The notes: generated from the sequence alone by a model not told the origin. Positions 42,678 to 52,509 are shown, counted from the first letter of the stretch. The stretch: 64,000 nt of DNA from Pseudoalteromonas luteoviolacea (GCF_018100925.1 NZ_JAGJEH010000005.1:248001-312000); one strand, 5' to 3'. A program made the numbers and translations.

Positions 42678-45182
42678 TTAGTTTGCAGCAGAGATACTTT
42701 TGCTGATCTTTTGCGATCTTTGTGTACATTGATCGATATTATCTTTCACGATGTCTAGTTTCCCTTTGATCCCTTCGATGTGTTGCCAGTCGAGAAATAA
42801 CTGTTCAACAGCGTGCTTTTGAGCACTTGAGCAGGCCAATAAAAAGTTATAAGGAAACCATTGCAGGGCAGATTGAGCAACCCGTTTAAAAATTTCTGAT
42901 TCACGCTTTTTTATTTGTTTTGCACTGGCTAGCCTAAGCGCAGGATTAAAAATTGGGTACTGAAAACGATAGTCTATTACCATACCTTGCGTGGCATCAC
43001 TGAGTAACAGGTCATAATAGAGTGCAACGTTTTCTTCACTACTTACATAGCCAAGTGCGGAGAGCATATCGTTTTTGACAGAGCTGGGCATCTGCTTAAA
43101 CTGTTTTATCAGCTGCTTATATTCTGACTTTGTGGCACTGTTTGCCAATACGGATACCATATCTGAAAAGTATGCGTGTGATTGACTGTGCGGTTTTCTA
43201 TAATGGTGCAATGCGGCAGCAATGGCAGTAGGTCTTTTTAAATATAGACCGAATAGCTTAAGTGTATCCCCTCCAAATGGTTGAGCGAGAATATCTGACC
43301 AATCGAGTTTGTGTTTTATATGCCTATTCAAGTAGTCGGCGAGTTTTTCTTGGCTGCCGAGTTGTGCATGTTCCAAAAATGCGTCAAGTAGTTTACCAAT
43401 GAGCTCATTTGCTTCAGAGGTATCAATATCGAGTTGGTTTAACTCTTTTACAATACCTTGAATATAATCCATATAATTGATGTACCCAGTTATAGCAAGT
43501 GCTTGTTGATTATCTCTAAAGGATGCCTGCTCAGAGGCGTTCAATTTTGAAAACGGAAACTCTTCGAGCCCAGTATTGTCCACATAGCGAAAATATCCGA
43601 CGCCACCAGCATCGATGAATACCGCTTTAGTTTGGGGTGTGATTGACAGTGTTTCCTGATCACCTTCTAGTGTGAGTTTACGCTGAGAAAGGCTACGTCC
43701 ATCCCAAAGTTTGATGGTCAGTGGGACAGTCCAAAATTGATTTTCTCTGTTTAACCAATCTTGCTGTTCAAACACCAAATGTTGTTTGTTTTTAGAGACA
43801 GAAATAAGAGGGAAGCCAGTACTTTGTGTAAAACTAGCAATAAAGCGTTGTAAATCACGTGCTTTAAACAATTCAGAAAACTGTGTTGTACTGACATTAC
43901 CACCAGCGAAGGAAAGTACATATTGCTGAATGTGTTTCTGAAAAGCAGACTCACCAGCGGCTTGTTCGAGCATTTCTAGGATTGCTCTGCCCTTGGTGTA
44001 GTGCAATTGACCATAGGCTAATGTATCTTCGCGGTTTTTAACGTCAAATATAAGCGGTAAAGCATGGCTGTTGTCATCATAAAACGCTTTTGCTTGTGGA
44101 ATATGGGTACAAGCAGCGTCATTTGGGTAAAGAGATTCAGTCACCTTGGCTGCAATAAACTCGGTGAACGATTCATTGAGCCAGTAATCATCGTACCATG
44201 CCATCGTAATGTCATTGCCAAACCAGCTATGTGCGACTTCGTGGGCAAGCAATTTTCTAAATTGGCAATGTGCATGGATTGATGCGTTTGGCTGTGGAAT
44301 TTGATTTTCATTTAAAGATATTAAACCCAAGTTTTCCATTGCTGCGACACTGCCGAAGTTGCCGATAACAAAGTCCAATCGTTTAAATGGAAAGGGCTTT
44401 GCTAAATATTGCTCAAGAAATGAGAGAGCGCCTTCTATTGTACTACTGAAGTAGTCAGGTAGTGATACTTGATTGCCAGCTGGGCTATACACCTTGGTGT
44501 TCAAACGAGTGTCAGGAAAGGCTTGGGTTTTAAACTTTCCAACGGCCAATGTAAGAATATCTGTGTTCATAAGAGGTGTGGTAGAAAACTCCGAGACCTT
44601 CATGTTATCTCTGAGTTCAACCGACCTTAAGTTTGTATTGTGTAGTACTGAATAAGTTTTGGGCGTAGTAATGTGAAAAGTAAATTGTGTCTTTTTATCT
44701 GGCTCATCAAGCGTTGGGAATACCCTGCGTGCTTCCATGGATTGGAATTGGGATAGTAAATAATTGTTGCCTTGGTTACCTTTAACCTGAAAAACCCCTT
44801 CAACATGTTGGGAATACCGTGCGCTATAGACAATATGTAATTGCGCAGAACTTTCCACCACTAGAGGTAATTCATGCTCAATAATTTCATATCGGTTGGG
44901 GGAGGTGACGGGGAGTGACCAGTGCTTACCTTGATAAATAAGTTGCACTTCTTTGATATTCAGGTTTTTACTGTGATAAGCCAGTATTTGACTGGGCTTT
45001 TCTAACTTAAACTCAAGCGTTGTAGAACCTATAAGTGTAACCTTATTAGGGTCCAACTCTAAATGCACTATTTGTTGTTGCAGTGATAAATGCTGTGGCA
45101 AGCGGTGCTCTGCAGCATAGGCTGCACCTAGCCATAAACTCATGCATAAGACAACTACATAACCAATTTGCGTAAAACTCAT
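42678..45182 (-). CDS. M1-family zinc aminopeptidase
   Basis: The 834-residue protein begins with a signal peptide (VVVLCMSLWLGAAYA, cleaved near residue 23). An N-terminal beta domain follows, then the catalytic domain with the aminopeptidase exopeptidase motif AAMEN (in GSVAAMENLGLIS) and the zinc site HEVAHSWFGND (His314, Glu315, His318) plus Glu337 in LNESFTE. A long helical C-terminal region of about 250 residues completes the ERAP/PepN-like layout. It removes N-terminal amino acids from peptides, most likely in the periplasm, and complements the secreted endopeptidases and carboxypeptidase encoded elsewhere in the window. It stands alone. Confidence 0.88.
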   Translation of the reverse strand: MSFTQIGYVVVLCMSLWLGAAYAAEHRLPQHLSLQQQIVHLELDPNKVTLIGSTTLEFKLEKPSQILAYHSKNLNIKEVQLIYQGKHWSLPVTSPNRYEIIEHELPLVVESSAQLHIVYSARYSQHVEGVFQVKGNQGNNYLLSQFQSMEARRVFPTLDEPDKKTQFTFHITTPKTYSVLHNTNLRSVELRDNMKVSEFSTTPLMNTDILTLAVGKFKTQAFPDTRLNTKVYSPAGNQVSLPDYFSSTIEGALSFLEQYLAKPFPFKRLDFVIGNFGSVAAMENLGLISLNENQIPQPNASIHAHCQFRKLLAHEVAHSWFGNDITMAWYDDYWLNESFTEFIAAKVTESLYPNDAACTHIPQAKAFYDDNSHALPLIFDVKNREDTLAYGQLHYTKGRAILEMLEQAAGESAFQKHIQQYVLSFAGGNVSTTQFSELFKARDLQRFIASFTQSTGFPLISVSKNKQHLVFEQQDWLNRENQFWTVPLTIKLWDGRSLSQRKLTLEGDQETLSITPQTKAVFIDAGGVGYFRYVDNTGLEEFPFSKLNASEQASFRDNQQALAITGYINYMDYIQGIVKELNQLDIDTSEANELIGKLLDAFLEHAQLGSQEKLADYLNRHIKHKLDWSDILAQPFGGDTLKLFGLYLKRPTAIAAALHHYRKPHSQSHAYFSDMVSVLANSATKSEYKQLIKQFKQMPSSVKNDMLSALGYVSSEENVALYYDLLLSDATQGMVIDYRFQYPIFNPALRLASAKQIKKRESEIFKRVAQSALQWFPYNFLLACSSAQKHAVEQLFLDWQHIEGIKGKLDIVKDNIDQCTQRSQKISKSISAAN

Positions 45183-45424
45183 ATAATTCCCATTGAGGTT
45201 TTTTTATTTGGGTCTTCCAAATAGAAAAAGAAGGTACTGTGTTTGCCAGCATAATACAGAGCCTGTATTCAAGTCGCACATAATATCTAGTTTTTAATTG
45301 AGAACATGGTCCCAAATATGCTAGGTAAAAAAGGTGAAATTATAGTAATACGGTCATATTTGTTTTGTCAGATGTTTCGAACTTAACTAAGCTCAGTAAG
45401 AGAGACATTTTTATAGGCGGCAAA

Positions 45425-46243
45425 ATGGCCCTGTTGTTACGAGCATTTATCCTGATATGTTTATTTTTTGGTTATGCTTGTCATGCAGCTAAAACCGTGT
45501 CTGTTATAACTCTTCCAGATTATCCTCCATTTGGCTTTTTAGATCAGGGTGACACACATGTAGCGCGTGTCGCACCAGGTGAAGATAGTCCTAACTTTCA
45601 AGGGTTTGCATGGGATGTTGTACGCGAAAGTTTTCACGAGATGGGCTACACTGTTGAACTTTGGGTCGTACCTTGGGCGAGGGCATTAACTTACCTTGAG
45701 AGTGGGCGAGTTGACTTAATTTTTCCTGTGAGCATTAGCGAAGAGCGCCTAAAAATATATAAGTACTCTAAAGAGTACGTAAATACCGTCTATTACCGCG
45801 TTTATGTTTTAAAAGAACAGTCATTTGATTGGAATTCATTGGATACTTTGAACGGAAAAACCATCGCACAAATGCGCGGGTTTAATTACGGCGCTCAATG
45901 GGAAGCGGCAACAGGTATAAAAAAGTATGATGTTGGTAAAATCATTCAAGGGTTTGAAATGCTTAAGAGTAACCGGGTTCATGGATTTGCTGGGTATGAA
46001 GGCATATGGGACATTGTATTGCAACGGCATAACCTTGAAGCAGAATTCACTAAATTACCTATGTTTGACAGCAACAAAGAGTTTATCGCTGCTTATTATG
46101 CCAATCCAATGGCGAAAAAATTATTGAAACAATTTGATCTAGGCCGCCAGCGGATCTCAAAAAATGGCACCTTAAAACACATTAAACAAAAATGGTCAGG
46201 TGTTTTGACGGACCCCAGTGAGTCGATTGAAGACAGCAATTGA
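45425..46243 (+). CDS. Periplasmic substrate-binding protein (family 3-like)
   Basis: ATG 45425 is placed 5 nt after AGGCGG; the longer TTG-initiated frame at 45365 would put charged residues ahead of the signal. The 272-residue product has a signal peptide (MALLLRAFILICLFFGYACHA) and the two-lobed fold of amino-acid/opine-type binding proteins: ITLPDYPPFGF, FAWDVVRESFHEMGYTVELWVVPWARALTYLESGRVDLIFP, and RMRGFNYG-like AQMRGFNYGAQW. No permease or ATPase lies nearby, as is usual for the orphan SBP_bac_3 proteins of Alteromonadales that act with chemoreceptors or sensor kinases. The ligand is unknown. Confidence 0.75.
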   Translation: MALLLRAFILICLFFGYACHAAKTVSVITLPDYPPFGFLDQGDTHVARVAPGEDSPNFQGFAWDVVRESFHEMGYTVELWVVPWARALTYLESGRVDLIFPVSISEERLKIYKYSKEYVNTVYYRVYVLKEQSFDWNSLDTLNGKTIAQMRGFNYGAQWEAATGIKKYDVGKIIQGFEMLKSNRVHGFAGYEGIWDIVLQRHNLEAEFTKLPMFDSNKEFIAAYYANPMAKKLLKQFDLGRQRISKNGTLKHIKQKWSGVLTDPSESIEDSN

Positions 46244-46345
46244 ACTCCCTTAAAAAATTGATTTAGCGCAATTAATCTTGCTCCCCACCTTAAGCTCTGA
46301 GCCGACCTGCCGATATCGAGAAATAACTGGATTATAAGGATAAGT

Positions 46346-47674
46346 ATGAAAGTAACTTCGAACAGCCAAATGGCTGTTTATTCACTCGCGTATACTCCCA
46401 AGCAACCTAGGCGACCTTCAAATGAGGGGGCGGCAAGCCTTGATAAGGTTTCGCTCTCGCCAGAGTCAAAAAAAATGCATCCACTGCTGAGCACATCTAA
46501 ACGTCTTGCGAATTCGGCTGACCTAGTCGATGCCGCTAAAGTCAATGGTGAAGGGCAGCTTATTGGCTATAGCAAACTTAACTCTCCAGAACAGGTCAAT
46601 GAATTTATGGCAGTATTTGAGAGCGTGTCTATGGAACACCAAGACAAATTGCGTTATTTACCTGTTGATGAATCATTTTTAGATCTCACTGATAAGCTTA
46701 CAACGCAACAAATCGAAACGGTAATTGATAGCGCGTTTTCACTTCATAAAGATCAAGTGCTAAATCAAAACTATATGCCAGAGCAAATTATTGACTATGT
46801 ACATGGATTGGCGACCATGTCGGATGACAAACTTAAAACTACACTAGGCTTGACCAAGCAATTGCTTGATATTGGCGAGCAAGAGTTACTTGAAAGGTCT
46901 GTGAGCAAGCGCTACCCGCCGGGGATTATGTGGGGCACAACTGAGAACAAACGCTTGTATAAGCCTGATTATGAACACCCCACGGAAGGGTTTATTAGCG
47001 ATGACCAAATCGGTGCACAGATGGTTAAGCGTTTAACTAAGGCTGCCGAGCAGCTAACTTCAGATGAATTAACTATGCTGGGCCAAAATATAGAAGGGCG
47101 TAGCTACTTAGCTGTTCGCGGCATAGTCGATATGGCCGCACTCTCGTCGAAGCATGAGAAAGGGGCTTTTATTAACCTACTTAGTGAACCAAGTGAGCAG
47201 ACAGACGCACTCTTCGAACTGTTTGGGGCGCAATCGGACAAACTGGAATTTACGTCTTTTTATCATGCGAGTAAAAACCAAGATAGTGAGGACAAGCACC
47301 TTGTTAAGCTTTATTACGCCTATAATACGGACTCTGATGAGCAGCGCCAGAGCATGATGGCGGATATATTAGCTTTGCATAAAACCCAGGGTGCTGATTT
47401 TCTAAATGAGGCTGCACAGTTATTACGTGACGTTGATGCATCTGACAGAGCTGATGTTTGGCAGCAGTGGATTGAGGTGAATGACGACACTGGGAAGACG
47501 ACAATTGATAACCTCGCAGAGCAAATTGATGCAAACAAAGATAACTCAGGGGTAAAGCAACAGCAGCTTCGAGATGAAATACGTGAAAGCTTCAAGTGGC
47601 ATTTTGAGTCTGGGTTTGACTCCGAGTTAAGGGAGATTGAGCTTTCTAGGAAATCAGGGAGTGAGCATGTGTAG
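46346..47674 (+). CDS. Large hypothetical cytosolic protein
   Basis: A 442-residue protein without signal peptide, membrane helix or cysteine motif, largely alpha-helical and acidic. The N-terminus (VSLSPESKKMHPL, about 33-45) superficially resembles short segments of flagellar or secreted hook-associated proteins (DxVxLSxxA type), but no such domain follows. Repeated helical pieces (QQIETVIDSAFSLHKDQVL, SDDKLKTTLGLTKQLLDIGEQELL) suggest a helical repeat fold. No family recognised. It stands alone, preceded by a moderate ribosome site (AAGGATAAGT before the ATG). Confidence 0.6.
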   Translation: MKVTSNSQMAVYSLAYTPKQPRRPSNEGAASLDKVSLSPESKKMHPLLSTSKRLANSADLVDAAKVNGEGQLIGYSKLNSPEQVNEFMAVFESVSMEHQDKLRYLPVDESFLDLTDKLTTQQIETVIDSAFSLHKDQVLNQNYMPEQIIDYVHGLATMSDDKLKTTLGLTKQLLDIGEQELLERSVSKRYPPGIMWGTTENKRLYKPDYEHPTEGFISDDQIGAQMVKRLTKAAEQLTSDELTMLGQNIEGRSYLAVRGIVDMAALSSKHEKGAFINLLSEPSEQTDALFELFGAQSDKLEFTSFYHASKNQDSEDKHLVKLYYAYNTDSDEQRQSMMADILALHKTQGADFLNEAAQLLRDVDASDRADVWQQWIEVNDDTGKTTIDNLAEQIDANKDNSGVKQQQLRDEIRESFKWHFESGFDSELREIELSRKSGSEHV

Positions 47675-47992
47675 CATAGCGTTGTTAACACGTAACAAGT
47701 GTAGTGGCTCATACCTGATCTTACAGTTTAGGTGAACAAGCTTAGACTTTACCTTAGAGGCAGATGCAAGCGGCCTAGGGTAGTCGATAAAATGAGTAGT
47801 AATAGGAAATCCAATCTCATAATAACCGCTTCGACACCGCAACCGAAAATAGTGCAAGTAGCCAAAAAATAAGCTTAAAAATATAAGATTAATGTAGGGT
47901 GAGAGGCTTAACTCCTCTCACGGTATTTCATGGTTCTGGTGTCTTTGTAATCCGCTAATGTAATCAAGAACGACAAGTCTGTCTCTGTCAGC
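47675..47992. other. Intergenic region with a hairpin
   Basis: About 320 bp. GTGAGAGG (47899-47906) and CCTCTCAC (47914-47921) form an 8-bp perfect stem, a possible terminator for the minus-strand amidohydrolase gene. No ORF was accepted. Confidence 0.4.
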
Positions 47993-49249
47993 TTAGTTAA
48001 TGGTATGCCCGATACGGCCGTTGATTATGACGGTGTCGATTTTCTCTATATCCCTAATATTATCCCACGGATAGCCATTTATTATGAGGATATCGGCAAG
48101 TTTTCCCTGTTCAATGGTTCCAAGTTGCTTTGACTTTTTAAGGGCTATTGCGCCATTTCTTGTCGCGGCGATAACGGCTTGAGTATCACTTAAACCAGCA
48201 TCAACTAAACGTTTTAATTCCATATGATAACTGTATTGACCATGTACTTTTACCGGTGAATCAGTGCCAACTCCTAACATGACATCAGATTGTGCCAAGT
48301 GTGGGATGTTTAAGTGACCCTTTGGCTCTCGGGCGAGCGTGGGAACATAAGTCACTTGATTGTTTGTAACAGCATCAAGAGTTTCTTGGCGAATGATGTT
48401 TCCATGTCGAATACCGTGTTCAACACTTGTCACCCCAGTGTTAATTGCTTCGATTGTTTCGTTTTGACCACCTGTGTGCGCCGCGACCCAAAGGCCATTC
48501 TTTTCTGCAAGCGAGGTGATAGTAGCCAGTGTTTCCCGAGACATTCGAGGCATTTCAATATCATTAACGCTGTCGGTGTGACCTTGATAAACAACCTTAA
48601 TACCGTCAATCCCTTGTGACATTAACTGTTCGATTTGTGTTGTGATCTGCTCTGGTGAATCTGACTGAAAAGTCATTTGTTTTAGTACCCAGGCTGGAAT
48701 GTCTTTACGTTGGGTGGGGTGACCACCTGCAACGGTAAAAATTGGGCCCGCGACAAATAATCGAGGACCAGCTAATTTATCTTGAGACAATGATTTTTTT
48801 AAATCAAAGATGGCTGGCGCTATGTCTCCAAGCGAACGATAACTGGTTACGCCAGCTTGGATTAGGTCTTGTCTAACACTGGGTAAAAAGCGAAGTTGAG
48901 CCCAAATTGTATTTAGCATGTTGTCATGTTTGGATTGTTCTTTCCCCCCAAAGAAGTGGCCATGCAAATCAATTAGACCAGGCATAATTGACTTTCCCGT
49001 GGCGTCAATTATCAAAGTTGCTTCCGTAACATTACAACTTTCTCCAAGACAAGCGATTTTACCATCAGCTACCAATATGCCCGGGTTGCTTGTTGCAAAT
49101 TCTGAGGTGGCGTCAAATAAAGTGCCGCCTTGTATCCACATATTTTGTTGCGGTTTTTCCCAAGTGTACAGGTCGTGTTTATACGCTAGCACCAACGCTA
49201 AACCAGAAATAATTAAAAATACTAACAGATATGCAAAGAGCTTTTTCAT
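47993..49249 (-). CDS. Amidohydrolase-family protein (imidazolonepropionase/prolidase-like)
   Basis: The 418-residue protein starts with a membrane/signal segment (LFAYLLVFLIISGLALVLAY). It shows the metal-dependent hydrolase pattern of the amidohydrolase superfamily: GLIDLHGHFFG with the H-x-H metal pair (about residues 93-101), a Lys in GIKVVYQG, VAAHTGGQNETI, SVEHGIRHG, and the Asp in VGTDSPVKVHG. The C-terminal ATRNGAIAL and LGTIEQGKLADILI are typical endings. The segment suggests an envelope-anchored enzyme hydrolysing an amide or cyclic amide; the substrate is unknown. Likely co-transcribed with the DUF2807 lipoprotein encoded 22 bp upstream. Confidence 0.82.
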   Translation of the reverse strand: MKKLFAYLLVFLIISGLALVLAYKHDLYTWEKPQQNMWIQGGTLFDATSEFATSNPGILVADGKIACLGESCNVTEATLIIDATGKSIMPGLIDLHGHFFGGKEQSKHDNMLNTIWAQLRFLPSVRQDLIQAGVTSYRSLGDIAPAIFDLKKSLSQDKLAGPRLFVAGPIFTVAGGHPTQRKDIPAWVLKQMTFQSDSPEQITTQIEQLMSQGIDGIKVVYQGHTDSVNDIEMPRMSRETLATITSLAEKNGLWVAAHTGGQNETIEAINTGVTSVEHGIRHGNIIRQETLDAVTNNQVTYVPTLAREPKGHLNIPHLAQSDVMLGVGTDSPVKVHGQYSYHMELKRLVDAGLSDTQAVIAATRNGAIALKKSKQLGTIEQGKLADILIINGYPWDNIRDIEKIDTVIINGRIGHTIN

Positions 49250-49271
49250 AACTTTTCTCCGGCTATTGGTC

Positions 49272-49865
49272 TTAATTAAATTTTAATTTGGTGTTGTTCA
49301 AAGTACCTCTGGAGCCGTTCGAACGCAGTTGCTGTAGTTTAGCCACTCCACGGATATCAAGGTCACCAGCGTCATTCATTTCTATGTTTGAGTTTTCTAC
49401 TTGAACGACAAGATTCGCGTTAGCAGTGTCGTTAGTTTGTACACTGAGTTGTTTGGCAGTTAAGGATAAGCTTGTGATATCGCCGGATCCTGTGGTCTCA
49501 ATAGAGATTTGGTCTGCGATCAATTGGTTTTCGCCTGTTAATGTGGCAGAACCAGAGGTTTTAATGTTTTTTAATTTTTTGTATGACACGTAAACTTTTA
49601 CCGACTCACCACTGTGGTAGCCTTGGGTGGTCACGGTTAAGGTGCCATTTTCAATGTGTGTGATTACATCTGTTATGGGTATGCCACGGGCGAATACTTT
49701 GATTTGTTGATGATCGGATTGAGTGATAAAGACATCAGCAAGTCCACCAACAACAATACTGTCAAAATCTTTGACTTCTCTTATTTCTTGCTGACAGATA
49801 AAGTTGGTACAGCCTGACAAAATAGTGGTGAATAAGATTAAAACAATAGATAGTGAGTGATGCAT
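49272..49865 (-). CDS. DUF2807 (GIN domain) lipoprotein
   Basis: A 197-residue lipoprotein with signal peptide and lipobox (ILFTTILSGC, Cys19). The rest is a right-handed beta-helix-like GIN/auto-transporter adhesin head domain: FDSIVVGGLADVFITQSDHQQIKV, NGTLTVTTQGYH, KLKNIKTSGSATLTGE and following repeats with the NDAGDLDI pattern. The family's function is unknown; it is typically surface-exposed in marine bacteria and Bacteroidetes. First gene of a two-gene unit with the amidohydrolase. Confidence 0.8.
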   Translation of the reverse strand: MHHSLSIVLILFTTILSGCTNFICQQEIREVKDFDSIVVGGLADVFITQSDHQQIKVFARGIPITDVITHIENGTLTVTTQGYHSGESVKVYVSYKKLKNIKTSGSATLTGENQLIADQISIETTGSGDITSLSLTAKQLSVQTNDTANANLVVQVENSNIEMNDAGDLDIRGVAKLQQLRSNGSRGTLNNTKLKFN

Positions 49866-50121
49866 ATTAGCCCCTAGCGCTTTATTGATGTGGGTATTAT
49901 TGAGAAAACGCTAGATGTAAGTAATGGAGTAATGTCATGAAAAAAACATGACATTTGTCATTTGTCTAAAAAGCAGTAGTTTATGAGATTGAGTGGTGAT
50001 TAAGAAAGTAACCAATTGTGCTGATTAAACTGGTTAAGGCAGCATAATTTTTGTGCTGAAATTAATGAAATCAGAATCATTGACTTATATCTACCCAATG
50101 ACCGCTTTTGGCACACCGCAG
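49866..50121. other. Intergenic region upstream of the DUF2807 gene
   Basis: About 250 bp of AT-rich sequence, presumably the promoter region of the DUF2807-amidohydrolase unit (-). Nothing further was seen. Confidence 0.35.
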
Positions 50122-50322
50122 TTATTCAATGTCTCGTTTGATGCAACCATAAAAATCAAGTCTGGCAGGTAAAGGCTCATTCATATTAAGGGCTGTCGCG
50201 TGTGCACTTTTCTCTAGTTGAAATTCTTGATAAAGCATCAGCAGTTCGACTGCTAAGCCAAGTTTAATCTGTCTGTAAATTGTGTATGCATCATCTGTCT
50301 GTGACCTTTTCCCAATGCTTTG
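50122..50322 (-). pseudogene. Open frame directly after the GNAT stop, possible remnant
   Basis: In the same frame as the GNAT gene and directly beyond its TAA, about 66 codons remain open to a stop at 50122. They read like real protein (YTIYRQIKLGLAVELLMLYQ and LPARLDFYGCIKRDIE). The first Met is at 50238 (38 residues), without a convincing ribosome site. It may be the tail of a decayed gene. Confidence 0.3.
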
Positions 50323-50865
50323 TTATATAATTTTCGACTCTGAACGCAGCAAGGCATATTGGTATTCATCACTCCATTCACCTTTAAAGAATATATTTTT
50401 TATAAAGTGGCCTTCTCGACGAAAGCCCATCTTCTCGAGTAACTTATAAGAAGCAATATTTCTTGTATCGGTCGTAGCAATGATTCTGTGCTTACCTAAA
50501 CAGCCGAACAGATAGTTTATTAGGCCAGAGATCGCTTCTGTCGCCACATTTTTACCTTGAAATTCAGGTGCGACAGTAAAACCAATTTCAACTTGTTCAG
50601 CATCAATGAAATGAATAGCGAGATCTCCAACTATGGCATCATTACTCTTATCTGAAATAGCTAATTGATACCATTGTCCAGCAGCGCCAAAAGTGGCGTA
50701 ATCCATACTCTCAAATAGCTTAATCGCATCTTGATAGGTGTAATCTGCCCAGCTCTGGTATCTAGCGACTGATTCTGATGCTCGGTAGTTCGCAAATTTC
50801 ACCAAGTCTTTTCGTTCAAAAGGGCGAATAATGAAGTTGTGAGTTGTTATTTCTATGGAAGACAT
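50323..50865 (-). CDS. GNAT acetyltransferase, RimJ/RimL-like
   Basis: A 180-residue single-domain acetyltransferase with the RimJ/L layout: an N-terminal TTHNFIIRPFERKDLVKFANYR segment, IGFTVAPEFQGKNVATEAISGLINYLFG (motif A with the Q-x-x-N/G-x-A turn) and RIIATTDTRNIASYKLLEKMGFRREG (motif B). The family acetylates N-termini or small amines; the substrate is unknown. The coding-like frame continues beyond its stop (see 50122-50322). Confidence 0.82.
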   Translation of the reverse strand: MSSIEITTHNFIIRPFERKDLVKFANYRASESVARYQSWADYTYQDAIKLFESMDYATFGAAGQWYQLAISDKSNDAIVGDLAIHFIDAEQVEIGFTVAPEFQGKNVATEAISGLINYLFGCLGKHRIIATTDTRNIASYKLLEKMGFRREGHFIKNIFFKGEWSDEYQYALLRSESKII

Positions 50866-50992
50866 CTAAACACCTTTTATACACCTAGCTACTTTGTAGG
50901 ATACAAACTTATTCAGGTTACTGGATAGGTACGAAAGCCTTATTTTGGGCCAAGAGTCCATCTCTTCTTATAATATCCAAATTTTGTGTGAT

Positions 50993-51574
50993 TTATAACC
51001 TAGCTTCTATTTTCTTTACAAACTTGGCAATTTGAGCTTCTGTAAGGCTTTCGCTTTTGTATAGTGACAGCATTTTGAAATTACAGTTTTTTGCGCAGGC
51101 GCCAAGCAACGCGATTTTTAGAACTTTTTTTACAGGTTTTCTTAAGATAAAAAAGTCCACCCACCAAGGCGAGCCAAGGGTAGTGATAACAGTCATTTCC
51201 TTGAGATTGTTTAGGGATTGTTTTATCGGTCCATAATCGGAAGCATGTTCGTAAGCATGTCCTGGTGCCCATATGCGGTCAAACCAGCCTTTCAAAATTG
51301 CGGGGAAACTAAACCACCAGGTGGGGAAAATCAAAACTAACGACTCAGCTTGTTTTAGCTGAGCAATATCTAACTCGATTTGTGACTGGTCAAATTGGCT
51401 TTGGTAATAACTCTCTCGCTCTCCTTTGGTCAACACAGGATCAAACTTTTCTTGATAGAGATCCTTAACAGTGACGGTGTAGCCTTTGGACTCTAAGCGG
51501 TTAATTGCTTTTTCGGCCAAGTGTTTACATAAACTGTTTTCCAGTGGGTGGGCTAAAACAACTAAACAATTCAC
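50993..51574 (-). CDS. NAD(P)H dehydrogenase (quinone)-like flavodoxin-fold protein
   Basis: GTG 51574 is 5 nt after AAGGAGG on the minus strand; the longer GTG-initiated frame at 51592 would include that ribosome site and is rejected. The 193-residue product has the NQO1/MdaB-like fold: CLVVLAHPLENSLCKHLAEKA (FMN phosphate region), DLYQEKFDPVLTKGE, and the segment LVLIFPTWWFSFPAILKGWFDRIWAPGHAYEH typical of quinone/azo reductases. It probably reduces quinones or xenobiotics with NAD(P)H. It stands alone. Confidence 0.85.
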   Translation of the reverse strand: MNCLVVLAHPLENSLCKHLAEKAINRLESKGYTVTVKDLYQEKFDPVLTKGERESYYQSQFDQSQIELDIAQLKQAESLVLIFPTWWFSFPAILKGWFDRIWAPGHAYEHASDYGPIKQSLNNLKEMTVITTLGSPWWVDFFILRKPVKKVLKIALLGACAKNCNFKMLSLYKSESLTEAQIAKFVKKIEARL

Positions 51575-51592
51575 CAATGCCTCCTTGTGCAC

Positions 51593-52025
51593 TTAACGGT
51601 TGGGATAGACTTTTCGCATACCATGAAACACAGACCGTTATGGCATGGTTGAGCGTTGGCGGCGAGTGTCTCTTTGTGGGCTGATTACGGCATTATCCCT
51701 TATTAGCAATAATCCCAATGCGTCATTAGTATCCACAGCGCTGTGATACTTAGCAAGCGCAATCTGTATAAATTTTGAAAACAAATGCGACTCATCGAAA
51801 GAGGCGATATTAACGCTGCGAAGATCTAATGGGCCGCATGACAATAGGTAATCGAAGTATCGAGTTTGCCTTCAATTCAAAGTTGTCATTGCGCATTGTG
51901 TGTCTGTGGTTTTCGTAGCTGCTCTACACACCAACAGGTTTTAGGTCTTGCGTAGCTTATGTCCCATTTTGCCAGAGTGATTGAAAGGGATCTCCATCTA
52001 GCAGGGCAACACCGCCCAAAACATG
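51593..52025. other. Intergenic region, no accepted gene
   Basis: About 430 bp between the quinone reductase and the GNAT gene at 52042 (both on the minus strand). A 68-codon minus-strand frame at 51638-51844 has no ribosome site or family match. The minus-strand piece near 51958-52040 (HVLGGVALLDGDPFQSL) is open for 28 codons and may be a remnant. Confidence 0.3.
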
Positions 52026-52043
52026 AAGGTCGATAACGACCTT
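52026..52043 (-). terminator. Hairpin at the GNAT stop
   Basis: AAGGTCG (52026-52032) and CGACCTT (52037-52043) form a 7-bp stem with a 4-nt loop overlapping the GNAT stop codon. There is no clear U-tract. Confidence 0.4.
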
Positions 52044-52509
52044 ATATACTTTTAATCATATGTAACATTTCAGGCTTAAAACCTAAATTTTCATAAAACT
52101 GATTGGCTTTTAGGTTATTGGCAAATACTTCGAGGTGTAATAATCGACACCCTTGGCTTTTGACCCACTCTTCGGCGCTGGCCATTAATAATTTTCCAAT
52201 ACCTAGCCCTTGAGATTTGGATGATACGGCGAGCAGTGGAACGGTACCGCATGTTTCGCCAGTAATGCCATCTTGGTGCATTCGAACATGTACAAAACCT
52301 TGAGGCGTATTGTGAACCTCGGCAATCAAAGTGGTATTTGGAACTGATGTCTTTGAGAGCATTTGTGTAATGTAATCGTCTTGCATTTTTTGGATCGCTT
52401 CATCAGTATGCCAATCTAATTTTGCAACCTCAGCTAAAGAAGGAGAAAGCTCAAAAATAAACGCTCTGTCATGGTCATTTGCTTGTCTTATTACTACGTT
52501 GTTTTTCAT
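52042..52509 (-). CDS. GNAT-family acetyltransferase
   Basis: A 155-residue protein with typical GNAT motif A (VPLLAVSSKSQGLGIGKLLMASAEEWVKSQG, about 91-121, with Q-G-L-G-I-G) and motif B (HLEVFANNLKANQFYENLGFKPE). An aromatic-rich N-terminal region (DRAFIFELSPSL) binds the acceptor. Substrate unknown. It resembles small stand-alone acetyltransferases of Vibrionales and Alteromonadales. Confidence 0.82.
   Translation of the reverse strand: MKNNVVIRQANDHDRAFIFELSPSLAEVAKLDWHTDEAIQKMQDDYITQMLSKTSVPNTTLIAEVHNTPQGFVHVRMHQDGITGETCGTVPLLAVSSKSQGLGIGKLLMASAEEWVKSQGCRLLHLEVFANNLKANQFYENLGFKPEMLHMIKSI

Noticed and set aside
51638..51844. 68-codon minus-strand frame
   Set aside because: No ribosome site and no family match; left as intergenic, possibly a remnant.
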